Assembly (NCBI GenBank): GCA_963832715.1
Contig: CAWHVB010000007.1
Span: forward strand, 1 to 64,000
Source: DATFVA01 sp963832715
Lineage (GTDB): Bacteria; Bacteroidota; Ignavibacteria; Ignavibacteriales; Ignavibacteriaceae
DNA length: 64,000 bases
Reading direction: 5' to 3'
Below, one piece after another: positions 8,378 to 16,631 of this stretch. The notes under the pieces were generated by a model. It ran no database searches, had not been told where the DNA came from, and saw nothing but the letters and a program-made list of their open reading frames with translations. How positions within the stretch are numbered: position 1 is the first letter of the stretch; each line of letters starts with the position of its first letter. Position numbers and translations under genes: made by a program.

Positions 8378-9622
8378 GTGGATAATAATGGACTGTCGTT
8401 ATGTCAAATAAGGGTTTTGACTGACTCTGCCGTATATATCGTCGGCTGTAATGGCGCAAAAACAGGGAATCCTGAAAAAACAAGCAACAGGATTGACCTG
8501 GAATGCCGGAAAGATATGCGGTTTAGAAATGTTGATATAAGTTATTATGATCAGTACCCGGTAGATTTTTTAAGTCCCAGATTCAAAGATCTGCTTGAGA
8601 TAGTTATATACTTATTTTCGGCAAATGTTAAAATCAACCGGGATTTTCCACAGCCACAGTACTTTACGGCTGAGGGAAGGTCGTACAGATTTAATGTAAA
8701 TGTAAGGGATTATTATTTCTGGAAGCAGCAGGATATTAAGATTTTGCTTGAGGAGCTGCTCTACTTTATGACGGGGGATGACTACAGGTTTTCATTTTAC
8801 AAGATGCAAACCGGTGCAACCGATAAGGGACCGGGGTGGATTCCGAAAAGCGAAGAACATCAAATAACTTTGTTCTCTGGGGGACCGGATTCTACTGCCG
8901 GCCTTATCGAGCTCACAGAAACCACATCAAGCAAAGTAATACTGGTAAGTCACCAAGCAGGGCTGCCTGAAACGGCCATAACTCAAAACAGGCTGTTTGA
9001 AAGGATATCTGGGTTATATCCTGAACAATGCAGTCATTTCAGGTTTCAATGCGGTTTTCCAGGTATCAACTATGATGATAAGAAAAATGCTACACGTATT
9101 TTACTTTATAGCACCGCAGCTTTTATTCTGGCGGGCTATTACAACCAGGATTATTTAAGTATTTATGAAAACGGAATCAGCTCATTTCAATTTGAAAATG
9201 TATACAGTCCGGCAAAATACTCATCCGGACGTCAGACACATCCAAAAACTCTTGGTCTGATCGCTCTTCTGTTTTCCAGGATATCGGAAAAGGAATTTAC
9301 TATTAAGCAGCCTTTCCTGTTTAAGACAAGAGCCGGTGTAATTGACGTTCTTAATAAATACAACAAACAGGACCTCTTTCAGGATACAATATCCTGCTGC
9401 AATCTGAAGGAGCGGGATTTGGGAAAAAGTCACTGCGGTAAATGTTTACCCTGTGTTGACAGGATACTGGCGGCTCTTGCCAGCAGTGATCAAAAGCTGC
9501 GAGGTTCCGGAACTTTACAAGAGTTATTTCCCCGAATCATTTCCGGAAGAATCCAGCTTAAGGTCAATTTTAGTCACCTTGCTGGCCTCTGCCGAAATGC
9601 TTGCACACCAGGACATAAATGA
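8378..9622 (+). CDS. QatC-like (QueC-family) PP-loop ATPase, probable defence protein, 3' end frameshifted
   Basis: Residues 1-160 form an N-terminal domain with FWKQQDIKILLEELLYFMTGDD. LFSGGPDST (165-173) is the PP-loop ATP pyrophosphatase motif. Cys 341, 353, 356 and 359 (CGKCLPC) give the QueC-type zinc site. QueC makes 7-cyano-7-deazaguanine; the longer version with this N-terminal domain and CGxCxPC end is typical of QatC of the Qat anti-phage system (family knowledge). QatA, QatB and QatD are not next to it, so the Qat assignment is partial. The start is GTG. After about residue 373 the frame reads unconvincing sequence, whereas the +1 frame (gene starting at 9453) gives a plausible continuation, CEVPELYKSYFPESFPEESS. 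A single indel near 9490-9505 therefore probably broke the original C terminus. Confidence 0.75.
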   Translation: MDNNGLSLCQIRVLTDSAVYIVGCNGAKTGNPEKTSNRIDLECRKDMRFRNVDISYYDQYPVDFLSPRFKDLLEIVIYLFSANVKINRDFPQPQYFTAEGRSYRFNVNVRDYYFWKQQDIKILLEELLYFMTGDDYRFSFYKMQTGATDKGPGWIPKSEEHQITLFSGGPDSTAGLIELTETTSSKVILVSHQAGLPETAITQNRLFERISGLYPEQCSHFRFQCGFPGINYDDKKNATRILLYSTAAFILAGYYNQDYLSIYENGISSFQFENVYSPAKYSSGRQTHPKTLGLIALLFSRISEKEFTIKQPFLFKTRAGVIDVLNKYNKQDLFQDTISCCNLKERDLGKSHCGKCLPCVDRILAALASSDQKLRGSGTLQELFPRIISGRIQLKVNFSHLAGLCRNACTPGHK

Positions 9623-10196
9623 TTTTTATGAAGCTCATTCAGATGAGCTGAATCAATTAAAGCAATACGTTGACATATCCCCTCCTTCGGAACTGATCAA
9701 GGAAATCTATAAACTGCATTGCCGATACATCGGGGATATCGAAGAAGCAATAAACAGAATAAATCATATATACGCAGGTGAATTTAAATTCCGCAGGAAA
9801 AAACCATTCTACGACCTGATAGTTAATTTAGATACCTACCGTGAAGAAGCTGCAGAATATGCTGCATTAACGGGAACCTGCGCGAGAAGTAAAAAGGTTA
9901 TTCCACCCAGGGGGTTAAAGGACCTGGTAATTAAGGCTTCTACACAACTGATTAAACAGGGAGAAAATTTTGAACAGACCCACAATCCAAAATCCATAAA
10001 GAACTTAATAAGCCGGGTGATTGAATATTTGAAAGAGGAGGGATACAAGCTGACGAGTAAGAATGAAGAGACGATAGACGACTATTTCAGCAAATATAAA
10101 CTGCAGCTAAAGAGGACATCAGAAGGCAGATTGATTGTAGCTGAAAACAGCAACAAGAAGAAAAAAATCTATAATCCTGAAAAAAAAGGATTATAA
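9453..10196 (+). CDS. unrecognised helical protein, likely displaced C-terminal part of the QatC-like gene or element ORF
   Basis: A 247-residue frame that overlaps the QatC-like gene by 170 bases. Up to about residue 16 it is only the out-of-frame shadow of the zinc-site region. From CEVPELYKSYFPESF onward the sequence is protein-like, so this part probably belonged to the upstream protein before an indel. The last 150 residues are charged and helical, with KSIKNLISRVIEYLKEEGYKL, and end in a lysine-rich tail. I do not recognise that part. Its position directly before an excisionase-like gene and a primase suggests that it may instead come from the mobile element. No clear ribosome-binding site precedes 9453, so independent translation is doubtful. 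91 bases separate it from the next gene. Confidence 0.5.
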   Translation: MLTGYWRLLPAVIKSCEVPELYKSYFPESFPEESSLRSILVTLLASAEMLAHQDINDFYEAHSDELNQLKQYVDISPPSELIKEIYKLHCRYIGDIEEAINRINHIYAGEFKFRRKKPFYDLIVNLDTYREEAAEYAALTGTCARSKKVIPPRGLKDLVIKASTQLIKQGENFEQTHNPKSIKNLISRVIEYLKEEGYKLTSKNEETIDDYFSKYKLQLKRTSEGRLIVAENSNKKKKIYNPEKKGL

Positions 10197-10286
10197 CTGC
10201 TAATCCCGGCTAATCCCGCAACTTTTCAATTTGATCCTGTCTATAATCCCCTTTTTATTTGAGGGATAAAAATGAGGTAGTGGTTA

Positions 10287-10559
10287 ATGAAAAATCATTT
10301 GGCTGCAGAATCCCAGAAGTCGATCAGAAAAGAGCTGGAAGAACTCAAAGAAATTACTCTTAAGATAGCAAGGCAGTCAGAAAAGGAAGAATCAAAACTG
10401 CTGAACTTCAACCAGGCTGCAGATTACCTGGGGCTGTCACATTCATACCTTTATAAGTTAACGTGTCATAAACTTATTCCGTGTCATAAGCCGATGCAGA
10501 GGCTGTATTTTTTTAAAGAGGAGATTGATGAGTGGGTGAGGAGAAGGGAGGATGGTTGA
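10287..10559 (+). CDS. AlpA/excisionase-like helix-turn-helix protein
   Basis: A 90-residue protein. The first 38 residues form a charged helix (KELEELKEITLKIARQSEKEE), trimmed here to its key part, which may be a coiled coil. Residues about 40-85 are a MerR/HTH_17-type winged helix: LNFNQAADYLGLSHSYLYKL, then the wing ending FFKEEIDEWVRR. In Bacteroidota integrative elements such proteins act as excisionases or activators of the neighbouring replication genes (family knowledge). GAGG lies about 12 bases before the ATG. The end of the gene runs into a tetranucleotide repeat tract. It stands just before the primase and helicase, as expected for a mobile-element control gene. Confidence 0.82.
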   Translation: MKNHLAAESQKSIRKELEELKEITLKIARQSEKEESKLLNFNQAADYLGLSHSYLYKLTCHKLIPCHKPMQRLYFFKEEIDEWVRRREDG

Positions 10560-10885
10560 TGGTTGAGGGATGAGGGTTGATGGATGAGGAAGGAGGGAGA
10601 TCAGAGGTCAGAAAAGGAGAAGGCATGGACGCATGCCCGCCAGAGGGCGGGTAAAATTGCATGGCTGAATGGATGAATGGGTGAATGATTAATGATTGGG
10701 TGATTGGCTGATTGAGTGATTGGGGAATGGAAGGATGCATGGTGCATGGATGCATGGGTGGATGGATGAATGCAAGAATGAGTGAATGATTAATGATTGA
10801 GTGATTGACTGATTGGCTGATTGATGAATGGTTGAATGGATGAATGGTTGTATGGATGAATGGTTGTATGGTTGAATGGTTATAA
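10548..10885 (+). repeat. degenerate tetranucleotide tract (TGAA/TGAT/TGGA/TGGT)
   Basis: About 330 bases are built almost entirely from TGAT, TGAA, TGGA and TGGT words, for example GATTGAGTGATTGGGG and GAATGGATGAATGG. The tract is interrupted by the hairpin CCCGCC-AGAG-GGCGGG (about 10637-10652) and GGATGCATGGTGCATGG (10732-10748). It covers the 3' end of the HTH gene and the leader of the primase. Similar short tracts occur at 37733-37775, 40930-40960 and 56085-56112. Confidence 0.75.
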
Positions 10886-10898
10886 ATATTGGAGGGAG

Positions 10899-12029
10899 AT
10901 GGATCTGATAGATGAAATAAAAAGTAAAATTAAAATAATGGATTTGGCGGTGGAGTATGGATTAGAGCCGGGGAGGAATGATTTTATTTTTTCGATATAT
11001 AAGAAGGAGAATAACAGGTCGTTGAAGATTTATCCTGAGACTAATTCTTTCTACTGCTTTTCATCCGGGCGCGGCGGGGATGTGATAAATTTTTATGCGG
11101 ATTACTGGAGAACTGATATTAAAACAGCTGTAAAGGAACTGGCTGCTAAGGCTGGGATAAGCAATACAGTCCAAAATTTTAATCGCCCACTCCCCTCCCG
11201 GATTAAAAAGAACTTTTCATCAGCCAGGATACCACTATTTGAAAATGAGATGGAATTCTTTGAAGAACGGGCGGCAATAATGGAATTTTATGAGGGACTA
11301 ACCAGAACTGAAGCAGAAATAAAAGCAATTAAGGAAGTTATGTGTAAGCGACAAGAAATTCAGATGCTTGTTTATGATTCTCTTGAAAGATTCTGCTATG
11401 GTGTGAATGATGAAACATTCGATTACCTTACCGGCAAGGATCGAAATCTTAAACCTGAAACGATTAAGAAATTTAAATTATTCTCCATTAAGGATATAAA
11501 GCAGGTTCGGGATTACCTTGGAGATAGTTTTACTGAGTATGATCTTGTGATATCAGGACTGATAAATAAATCAGGTTATTTTGTATTTACAAATCATAAA
11601 CTGATAATCCCCTACCTTGAGAACGGCAAGATAATTTATATAAGGGGAAGAAGGACAGGCAGGGATGAGAATATATCCAAATACATAAGTCCCTATAACT
11701 TTGCCGGCAACCTTACACTAAAGAGATTTTACAATTCAGACGCATTAAGAAGAATCAGGTCAGGTGAGGCGTTGTTTGTCTGCGAAGGAGAATTCGACAC
11801 GATGATAATGGAACAGACCGGGGCAAGAGCAATAGGTATTCCGGGGGTTACCAATATCCCCTCAGACAAGATCGACTTAATAAGGAATCATAATATATAT
11901 GCTGCTTTTGATAATGATGAAGCAGGCAGAGCAGCGCAGAACAAATTTGTACGGTTATTAAATAAGCCGGTTAAGGCTATTAAACTAAAATTTCACAAAG
12001 ATATTTCGGAGTTAGTAAGTGAACGATAA
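10899..12029 (+). CDS. DnaG-like primase with Toprim domain (mobile-element replication)
   Basis: A 376-residue protein from the ATG at 10899. GGAGGG ends only three bases before it, an unusually short spacing; the frame opens further upstream at 10860 inside the repeat tract, which is a less likely start. Residues 1-75 match the CHC2-type zinc-binding domain in layout (FYCFSSGRGGDVINFY), but the N-terminal Cys-His pair is not visible, so zinc binding is probably lost. The Toprim domain has VCEGEFD (294-300) and FDNDEAGR (337-344), with the acidic residues that bind metal. It synthesises RNA or DNA primers for replication. Its last 11 bases overlap the SF3 helicase gene, so the two are translated together and form a primase-helicase pair typical of Bacteroidota integrative elements and satellites. 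Confidence 0.85.
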   Translation: MDLIDEIKSKIKIMDLAVEYGLEPGRNDFIFSIYKKENNRSLKIYPETNSFYCFSSGRGGDVINFYADYWRTDIKTAVKELAAKAGISNTVQNFNRPLPSRIKKNFSSARIPLFENEMEFFEERAAIMEFYEGLTRTEAEIKAIKEVMCKRQEIQMLVYDSLERFCYGVNDETFDYLTGKDRNLKPETIKKFKLFSIKDIKQVRDYLGDSFTEYDLVISGLINKSGYFVFTNHKLIIPYLENGKIIYIRGRRTGRDENISKYISPYNFAGNLTLKRFYNSDALRRIRSGEALFVCEGEFDTMIMEQTGARAIGIPGVTNIPSDKIDLIRNHNIYAAFDNDEAGRAAQNKFVRLLNKPVKAIKLKFHKDISELVSER

Positions 12030-13479
12030 TGTTAAAGCCGCCTTGAATGATAAAATGGAGGTAGTAATGCTCTACCCTCCCAAGGCTGACAAAAAAGGTC
12101 AGATTGTCTTCTGGTTCAAGGAAAAGGACAAATTAAGAATTGACAGCAGGATGTTCATTGAACTATTAAACCAGCTGGGGTTCAGGTTATTTTCTGAAGG
12201 AAAGGACTATACGATTGTACAGATAAAAGACAACATTGTAGAAGAGACTTTTCCTTATAAAATAAAAGAATGTGTAAGAGAATACATACTTGATCCTGAG
12301 CGGGAATACGAACCGGATGTAACAGATGAGGACATACTGGGTAAAGTAATAAGTCAGGCTTCAACCTTATTCAGCAGCGGTGTACTTGAATTTTTGGAGA
12401 AGCTGGGAGACGAATTTAACCAGGATACAAGGGATGAATCATTCATCTATTTCAGGAACTGTTTTGTAAGAGTAACAGCAGAAGGATATTCAACACATAA
12501 GTACGAAGAATTGGGAAATTACATCTGGAAAAAGCAGATTATCGACAGGGATTTTACAGAGACAAAAGGCAGGAGCGATTTTGATACTTTCATATTAAGG
12601 GTATGCAGGAATGATACTGAGAGGTACAATTCATTCAGAAGCGTGATAGGATATCTTCTGCACAGCTACAAAGACCCGGCTATGGCAAAGGCGATAATAT
12701 TTATGGATGAAAAGCTGGATGACGGGTCGAACGGGGGATGCGGGAAGAGTCTGCTCGGCAATGCAATATCCAAAGTCAGGACAGCCTTACGGCTGGGAGG
12801 AAAGAACTTCAAGTTCGACAGGTTTTCATTTCAGTCGTACGAACCCGGAACAAACATAATTGAGTTCAACGACCTTCACAAGAACTTCCAGTTTGAGCTG
12901 CTCTTTACAGCCATTACGGATAACATAGCTATAGAGAAGAAGAACAAGGATGAGATAATAGTCCCATTTGAGTATTCGCCGAAGATACTGCTCTCGACTA
13001 ACTACACGATCAAGGGAGTGGATGAATCGACATTAAGAAGACAGTTTATAATTGAATTTTCGGATTACTTTAATATTAAGTATTCGCCGGAGGATGAATT
13101 CGGCAGGAGGTTTTTTGATGACTGGTGCGATGAGGACTGGTGCAGGTTTTATATGTTTATGATTGAATGCATCAGGTATTACCTGGAGAACGGGCTGGTG
13201 GACTATGAGAGGGTGAATCTGGAGCAGAAGAAGCTGATTGCGGCTACATCTGAGGAATTTATAGAGTTTATGGATGATCTAGAAAGAAATACCTGGTATG
13301 AGAAAAAAGATATGTTTAACAAGTTCATAATTAGTTACCCTGACTACAATGGCGGACAGTTTCAGCAGAGGAAGTTTCTTAACTGGATGAAGACTTACGC
13401 AAAGCTAAGGGGGTTTAAATTTAATCAAAAGAAATCAGATAAGGATAGGTTGTTCGCATTCATAGATGTCTCAAATTGA
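12019..13479 (+). CDS. superfamily 3 (D5/primase-helicase) replicative helicase
   Basis: A 486-residue protein. Residues 1-200 form an N-terminal domain of unclear fold. The ATPase core begins around 215 with SYKDPAMAKAIIFMDE. Walker A is NGGCGKSLLG (238-247), Walker B is IIEFND (280-285), and the SF3 sensor motif is PKILLSTNYT (321-330), followed by STLRRQFIIEF. These are the hallmarks of virus- and plasmid-type SF3 helicases, which assemble as hexamers at an origin and unwind it. The C-terminal winged-helix-like part ends near the iteron cluster that starts 39 bases after the stop. The partner primase overlaps at the 5' end. The gene appears intact, so the element could still initiate replication, but no integrase was found in the window. 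Confidence 0.88.
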   Translation: MNDNVKAALNDKMEVVMLYPPKADKKGQIVFWFKEKDKLRIDSRMFIELLNQLGFRLFSEGKDYTIVQIKDNIVEETFPYKIKECVREYILDPEREYEPDVTDEDILGKVISQASTLFSSGVLEFLEKLGDEFNQDTRDESFIYFRNCFVRVTAEGYSTHKYEELGNYIWKKQIIDRDFTETKGRSDFDTFILRVCRNDTERYNSFRSVIGYLLHSYKDPAMAKAIIFMDEKLDDGSNGGCGKSLLGNAISKVRTALRLGGKNFKFDRFSFQSYEPGTNIIEFNDLHKNFQFELLFTAITDNIAIEKKNKDEIIVPFEYSPKILLSTNYTIKGVDESTLRRQFIIEFSDYFNIKYSPEDEFGRRFFDDWCDEDWCRFYMFMIECIRYYLENGLVDYERVNLEQKKLIAATSEEFIEFMDDLERNTWYEKKDMFNKFIISYPDYNGGQFQQRKFLNWMKTYAKLRGFKFNQKKSDKDRLFAFIDVSN

Positions 13480-13517
13480 TATCAAATATACCCCCCCCCC
13501 TTTAAAGTGGAAAGTTG

Positions 13518-13641
13518 AACGTCCGAGCGTCCGAAAAGTAAAAAAATATTTAATATGTGCCAAAATCAAATAAAAATCCGGACGTTCAAAAAAAAAATGA
13601 GCGTCCGGGAAGCGTCCGAAATATTAAATGAACGTCCGGGA
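13518..13641. other. iteron-like CGTCCG cluster, candidate replication origin
   Basis: CGTCCG occurs at about 13520, 13528, 13602, 13613 and 13633 on the plus strand, and once inverted (CGGACG, 13579). GAACGTCCG (13518-13526) and CGGACGTTC (13579-13587) form a perfect nine-base inverted pair flanking an AT-rich stretch (13535-13575). A run of C precedes the cluster at about 13490. Repeated short words plus AT-rich DNA directly after a primase-helicase pair is the usual layout of an iteron origin (inference). Confidence 0.6.
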
Positions 13642-13649
13642 ATCGAATA

Positions 13650-13985
13650 GAATGGAAGATAGGGGACATCATCGGCTGCGCCGATGCAGGAAGAGTTGTA
13701 CAATGTGACACGAAGTCAGGGCACAAAGGAGCACGAAGTTAAGGCCCAGACCCGGGTTGTGAGGTAATATATTTTTTGTACACAAAGGGACGGCTTCGCC
13801 GTCTGAAATAGAAGTACACAAAGAATTTAATCAAATGATTAGGGTTGAAATTTCGACTGCGTCGAAGAGGAGTTGCACAGACCCGCCTATCGGCGAGGCA
13901 GGGTCACACGAAGTTCCACAACTGCGTTGTGGATAAAGTACACGAAGGAAGTTAAGGACACTAAGTGGAGAAAAAAAATTTTAAA
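13650..13985. repeat. intergenic region with small palindromes inside a CACGAAG-type repeat
   Basis: No gene is seen. Short perfect palindromes are spread through sequence resembling CACAAAGGAGCACGAAG: CATCGGCTGCGCCGATG (13670-13686), GACGGCTTCGCCGTC (13790-13804), CGACTGCGTCG (about 13855-13865), CCCGCCTATCGGCGAGG (about 13883) and CCACAACTGCGTTGTGG (about 13917-13933). A similar CACGAAGTTCACGG sequence occurs at about 39419. Confidence 0.65.
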
Positions 13986-14008
13986 TTTTAAAAATACAGG
14001 GAGGATTT

Positions 14009-15013
14009 ATGGGAGAGATAATTGATATGCATGTTCATTTCGGAGGGCCGAAAAATCCGGATAATGAATGCTACTGGTCGGATACATTTAAGAAGCAGCC
14101 GGCTTACTGGCTGCTTAAGCTTACTTCATATTCATTGTTTAAGGAACCCAGCTTTGATGAAGTTGAAAAGAAAATACTTTCAGTAATAAATGGGGCTAAG
14201 AAAGTTGATAAAGTAGTACTGCTGGCAATGGATAAAGTATACCGTTCTAACGGAACTCCTGTTGATTCAGAAACACATTTATACGTTCCGAATGATTATA
14301 TAATTAAACTCGCAAGAGAGAATCCCAGAATTCTTCTAGGAGCTTCTGTACATCCTTACAGGAATGACTGGAAGGAAGAATTGGATAAATGTAGAAGCAA
14401 TGGTGCGGTGTTATGCAAATGGATCCCTTCTTCGCAGCAGATAGATGTTACAGATGAGAAGTGTTTTCCGGTATACGATTACCTGGCAGAACACAACCTG
14501 CCGCTGTTGGTACATTCAGGCCCCGAGTATTCCATCCCTACCTCAGATGATCGATTCATTGAGTTCAATAATCCCAAATATTTACGGACAGCACTGGATC
14601 GAGGCGTCACGGTTATCATCGCACACTGTGCCCTCCCCTATTTCGGCGCATTGGATACAAAATACCAGGATGATATGGAAGAATTTTTTAAGCTGTTTGA
14701 GGAGAGTAAAAATAAATCGTGGAAATTGTACGCGGATCTTTCAGCAATTGCGGAACCATTAAGGAATGCCTATGTACCCGAAATACTTGCGAAGATACCG
14801 CAGGACAGGCTATTATTTGGGAGTGATTATCCAATTCCTCCTTCAGAATTCAGTTACAAAAAAGGCAAGAATATCATTAAATGGATTCGCTTAACACTCA
14901 AAGCTTTGTCAATCAGAAATCCCCTCGATAAGAATTACTTCGTACTTGAAAAGATGGGATTTAGCAACCAGGTATTTAACAATGTTAATTATTTATTAAA
15001 TAAACCAATATGA
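14009..15013 (+). CDS. amidohydrolase-family metal-dependent hydrolase
   Basis: A 334-residue TIM-barrel hydrolase of the amidohydrolase-2 type. DMHVHFG (residues 6-12) provides the HxH metal ligands. KWIPSSQ near residue 138 lies at the position of the strand-4 ligand. LLVHSG (about 167) and IIAHCALP (about 203) supply further histidines. FGSDYP (about 270) gives the conserved aspartate. Such enzymes hydrolyse amides or decarboxylate small acids; the substrate cannot be inferred. An AGGGAGG sequence sits about eight bases before the ATG. A broken paralog lies at 16936-17153, and the IS110 element stands between them, so a former tandem pair was probably disrupted. It is not a TatD nuclease, so it is not taken as the QatD partner of the QatC-like protein upstream. 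Confidence 0.87.
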   Translation: MGEIIDMHVHFGGPKNPDNECYWSDTFKKQPAYWLLKLTSYSLFKEPSFDEVEKKILSVINGAKKVDKVVLLAMDKVYRSNGTPVDSETHLYVPNDYIIKLARENPRILLGASVHPYRNDWKEELDKCRSNGAVLCKWIPSSQQIDVTDEKCFPVYDYLAEHNLPLLVHSGPEYSIPTSDDRFIEFNNPKYLRTALDRGVTVIIAHCALPYFGALDTKYQDDMEEFFKLFEESKNKSWKLYADLSAIAEPLRNAYVPEILAKIPQDRLLFGSDYPIPPSEFSYKKGKNIIKWIRLTLKALSIRNPLDKNYFVLEKMGFSNQVFNNVNYLLNKPI

Positions 15014-15091
15014 AAATGCAGAAAGACAACAATACAGTAAAGCATACTTTTTTTATTTTTTTTAGCCTTACTGCCAGTGACCACTCTATCA

Positions 15092-16399
15092 TTATGTAGG
15101 AATAAGTTGTAATCCTAAATAACCAGCTTGCTTCTTTATTCTTTTAATCTGCTGTTCTTTGTATTTTTTTTGATATTGAATTAATCCTTGTTCAACATAG
15201 TCATAGCCTTTAGTCATAATATTATAGTAGATAACAGCAATCTTTCTGGCAGTGGCTTTATTTGCAACCAAACCTCCTTTTTTTGCTTTTATTCTTCTAT
15301 AAAAACCAGCCAAAGCAGAGTATTTACTGTTAGCAATTGATTGTGCAGACTCACGAAAAATTTGACTTACTTTGGTATTGCCTTTCTTTCTGCGTTTTTT
15401 ATTGCTTTTACCCGATTGGTGCTTTGAAGGTGAAAGGCATGCCCAGGATACAAAGTGTTTTTCAGTTTTCCAATTAGCTTTAAGATCAATCCCGGTCTCT
15501 GCAATAACTTCCATAAGTGTTTTATCGTTTAGTCCGGTAATTTGAGATGGATCTTTCCCTCCGGTTAATTGCATTAGTCTTTCGTGAAGCATAGCTATTT
15601 GAGGTGGATTATTACGTATACGTTTGGGAGTATTTATATTTTCCGGAACAGGTTTATCCTTTGTCATTGTTTTAAGTAGAATTTCAGTTTGTTTATCACA
15701 TTCTGAAATTTGTTGTTGGTAGAATTCATAAGAATTAACAGCTTGTTTAAGAGAAAAAATGTAATCCTCTCTGAAATTACCTTTTAGAGAAGATATAACC
15801 GAAGCCCTTTTAGTTTTAAGAATACTTTTGTCACAAAGTTCTACAAGTACCTCTGGGTTTCTTTCTCCTTGAATAATTGCTTTCAGAATTCTCATTCCGC
15901 TTGCCCCGCTAATATTACTTATAACATTATGCAGCTTAATGTTCATTGAGTCTAATGCTTTCTGCATATGTTGTATGTGTTGTGAAGCTAAGGATATATG
16001 ATCATTTCGCAAACGAATATATGTCCGAAGCTGACGAATTGAATCCTCTGGAACAAAGCAAGCTCTCAGCAGACCAAAACTATGAAGCTGCTGAATCCAT
16101 TGACAATCGGAAACGTCACTTTTACGTCCGGGAACATTTTTTACTTCTCGCGGATTTACTAAACATGCATTTATCCCTGATTCTTCAATCATATCGTAAA
16201 GTGCATACCAGTATATTCCTGTTGCTTCCATAGCAACATGTGTAATACCGCTTTCTTTAAGATATTTGATGACATTAAGGTAGTCATCAGTAAAAGTAGA
16301 AAACTGTCTGACTTCCTTGTCTTCAATGCCTATAAAGATCTTTTCAGTGCCTATATCTATGCCGGCAGAATTCGGATACATTTTTTCTAACTTAGACAT
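15092..16399 (-). CDS. IS110-family transposase
   Basis: A 435-residue protein. The N-terminal RuvC-like DEDD domain shows GIDIGTEK (Asp15), VAMEATGIYWY (Glu58) and KSDVSDCQW (Asp95, Asp98). A coiled region follows at about residues 130-260. The C-terminal Tnp domain has ITGLNDKTLMEVIAETGIDL and the segment CLSPSKHQSGKSNKK, which carries the candidate catalytic serine (Ser323 or Ser329). IS110 transposases recombine DNA guided by a bridge RNA made from the element's own non-coding end. The start follows TAATTACCTCAACTT on the plus strand, read in reverse as AAGTTGAGGTAATT, a good ribosome-binding sequence. The gene is full length with all four acidic motifs, so the element may be active. Confidence 0.93.
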   Translation of the reverse strand: MSKLEKMYPNSAGIDIGTEKIFIGIEDKEVRQFSTFTDDYLNVIKYLKESGITHVAMEATGIYWYALYDMIEESGINACLVNPREVKNVPGRKSDVSDCQWIQQLHSFGLLRACFVPEDSIRQLRTYIRLRNDHISLASQHIQHMQKALDSMNIKLHNVISNISGASGMRILKAIIQGERNPEVLVELCDKSILKTKRASVISSLKGNFREDYIFSLKQAVNSYEFYQQQISECDKQTEILLKTMTKDKPVPENINTPKRIRNNPPQIAMLHERLMQLTGGKDPSQITGLNDKTLMEVIAETGIDLKANWKTEKHFVSWACLSPSKHQSGKSNKKRRKKGNTKVSQIFRESAQSIANSKYSALAGFYRRIKAKKGGLVANKATARKIAVIYYNIMTKGYDYVEQGLIQYQKKYKEQQIKRIKKQAGYLGLQLIPT

Positions 16400-16620
16400 A
16401 ATTACCTCAACTTAATATTAGTGAATCAATACTAAACAGAACTAACAAGCCTGAAGATTAAGTAGTCTATGTATACTGCCAGACGGGAATTCCGAAAAAG
16501 AATATTATCACCATGTTATGATTGACAATCTTCAGAACAAGTCTTTTCTACGAGTTTTTATAACATCAAAGTAAGAACTGTCAAATTGCATGTTACTTCT
16601 GCTTTAACTCAAGGTCACTA
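16400..16620 (-). ncRNA. candidate bridge RNA of the IS110 element
   Basis: The region lies directly upstream of the transposase start, where IS110-group elements encode their bridge RNA. It contains an inverted pair CTGAAGATT (16451-16459) and AATCTTCAG (16527-16535), which closes a 67-base loop with a GGAATTCC palindrome (about 16486-16493). No ORF is supported. The RNA and its target- and donor-binding loops were not modelled, so the call rests on position and the visible stem. Confidence 0.5.
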
Positions 16621-16631
16621 TTTTAATGAAT

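Noticed and set aside
14009..15013. QatD partner for the QatC-like protein
   Set aside because: The protein is an amidohydrolase-2 type enzyme, not a TatD nuclease, and lies 4 kb away beyond a mobile-element replication module.
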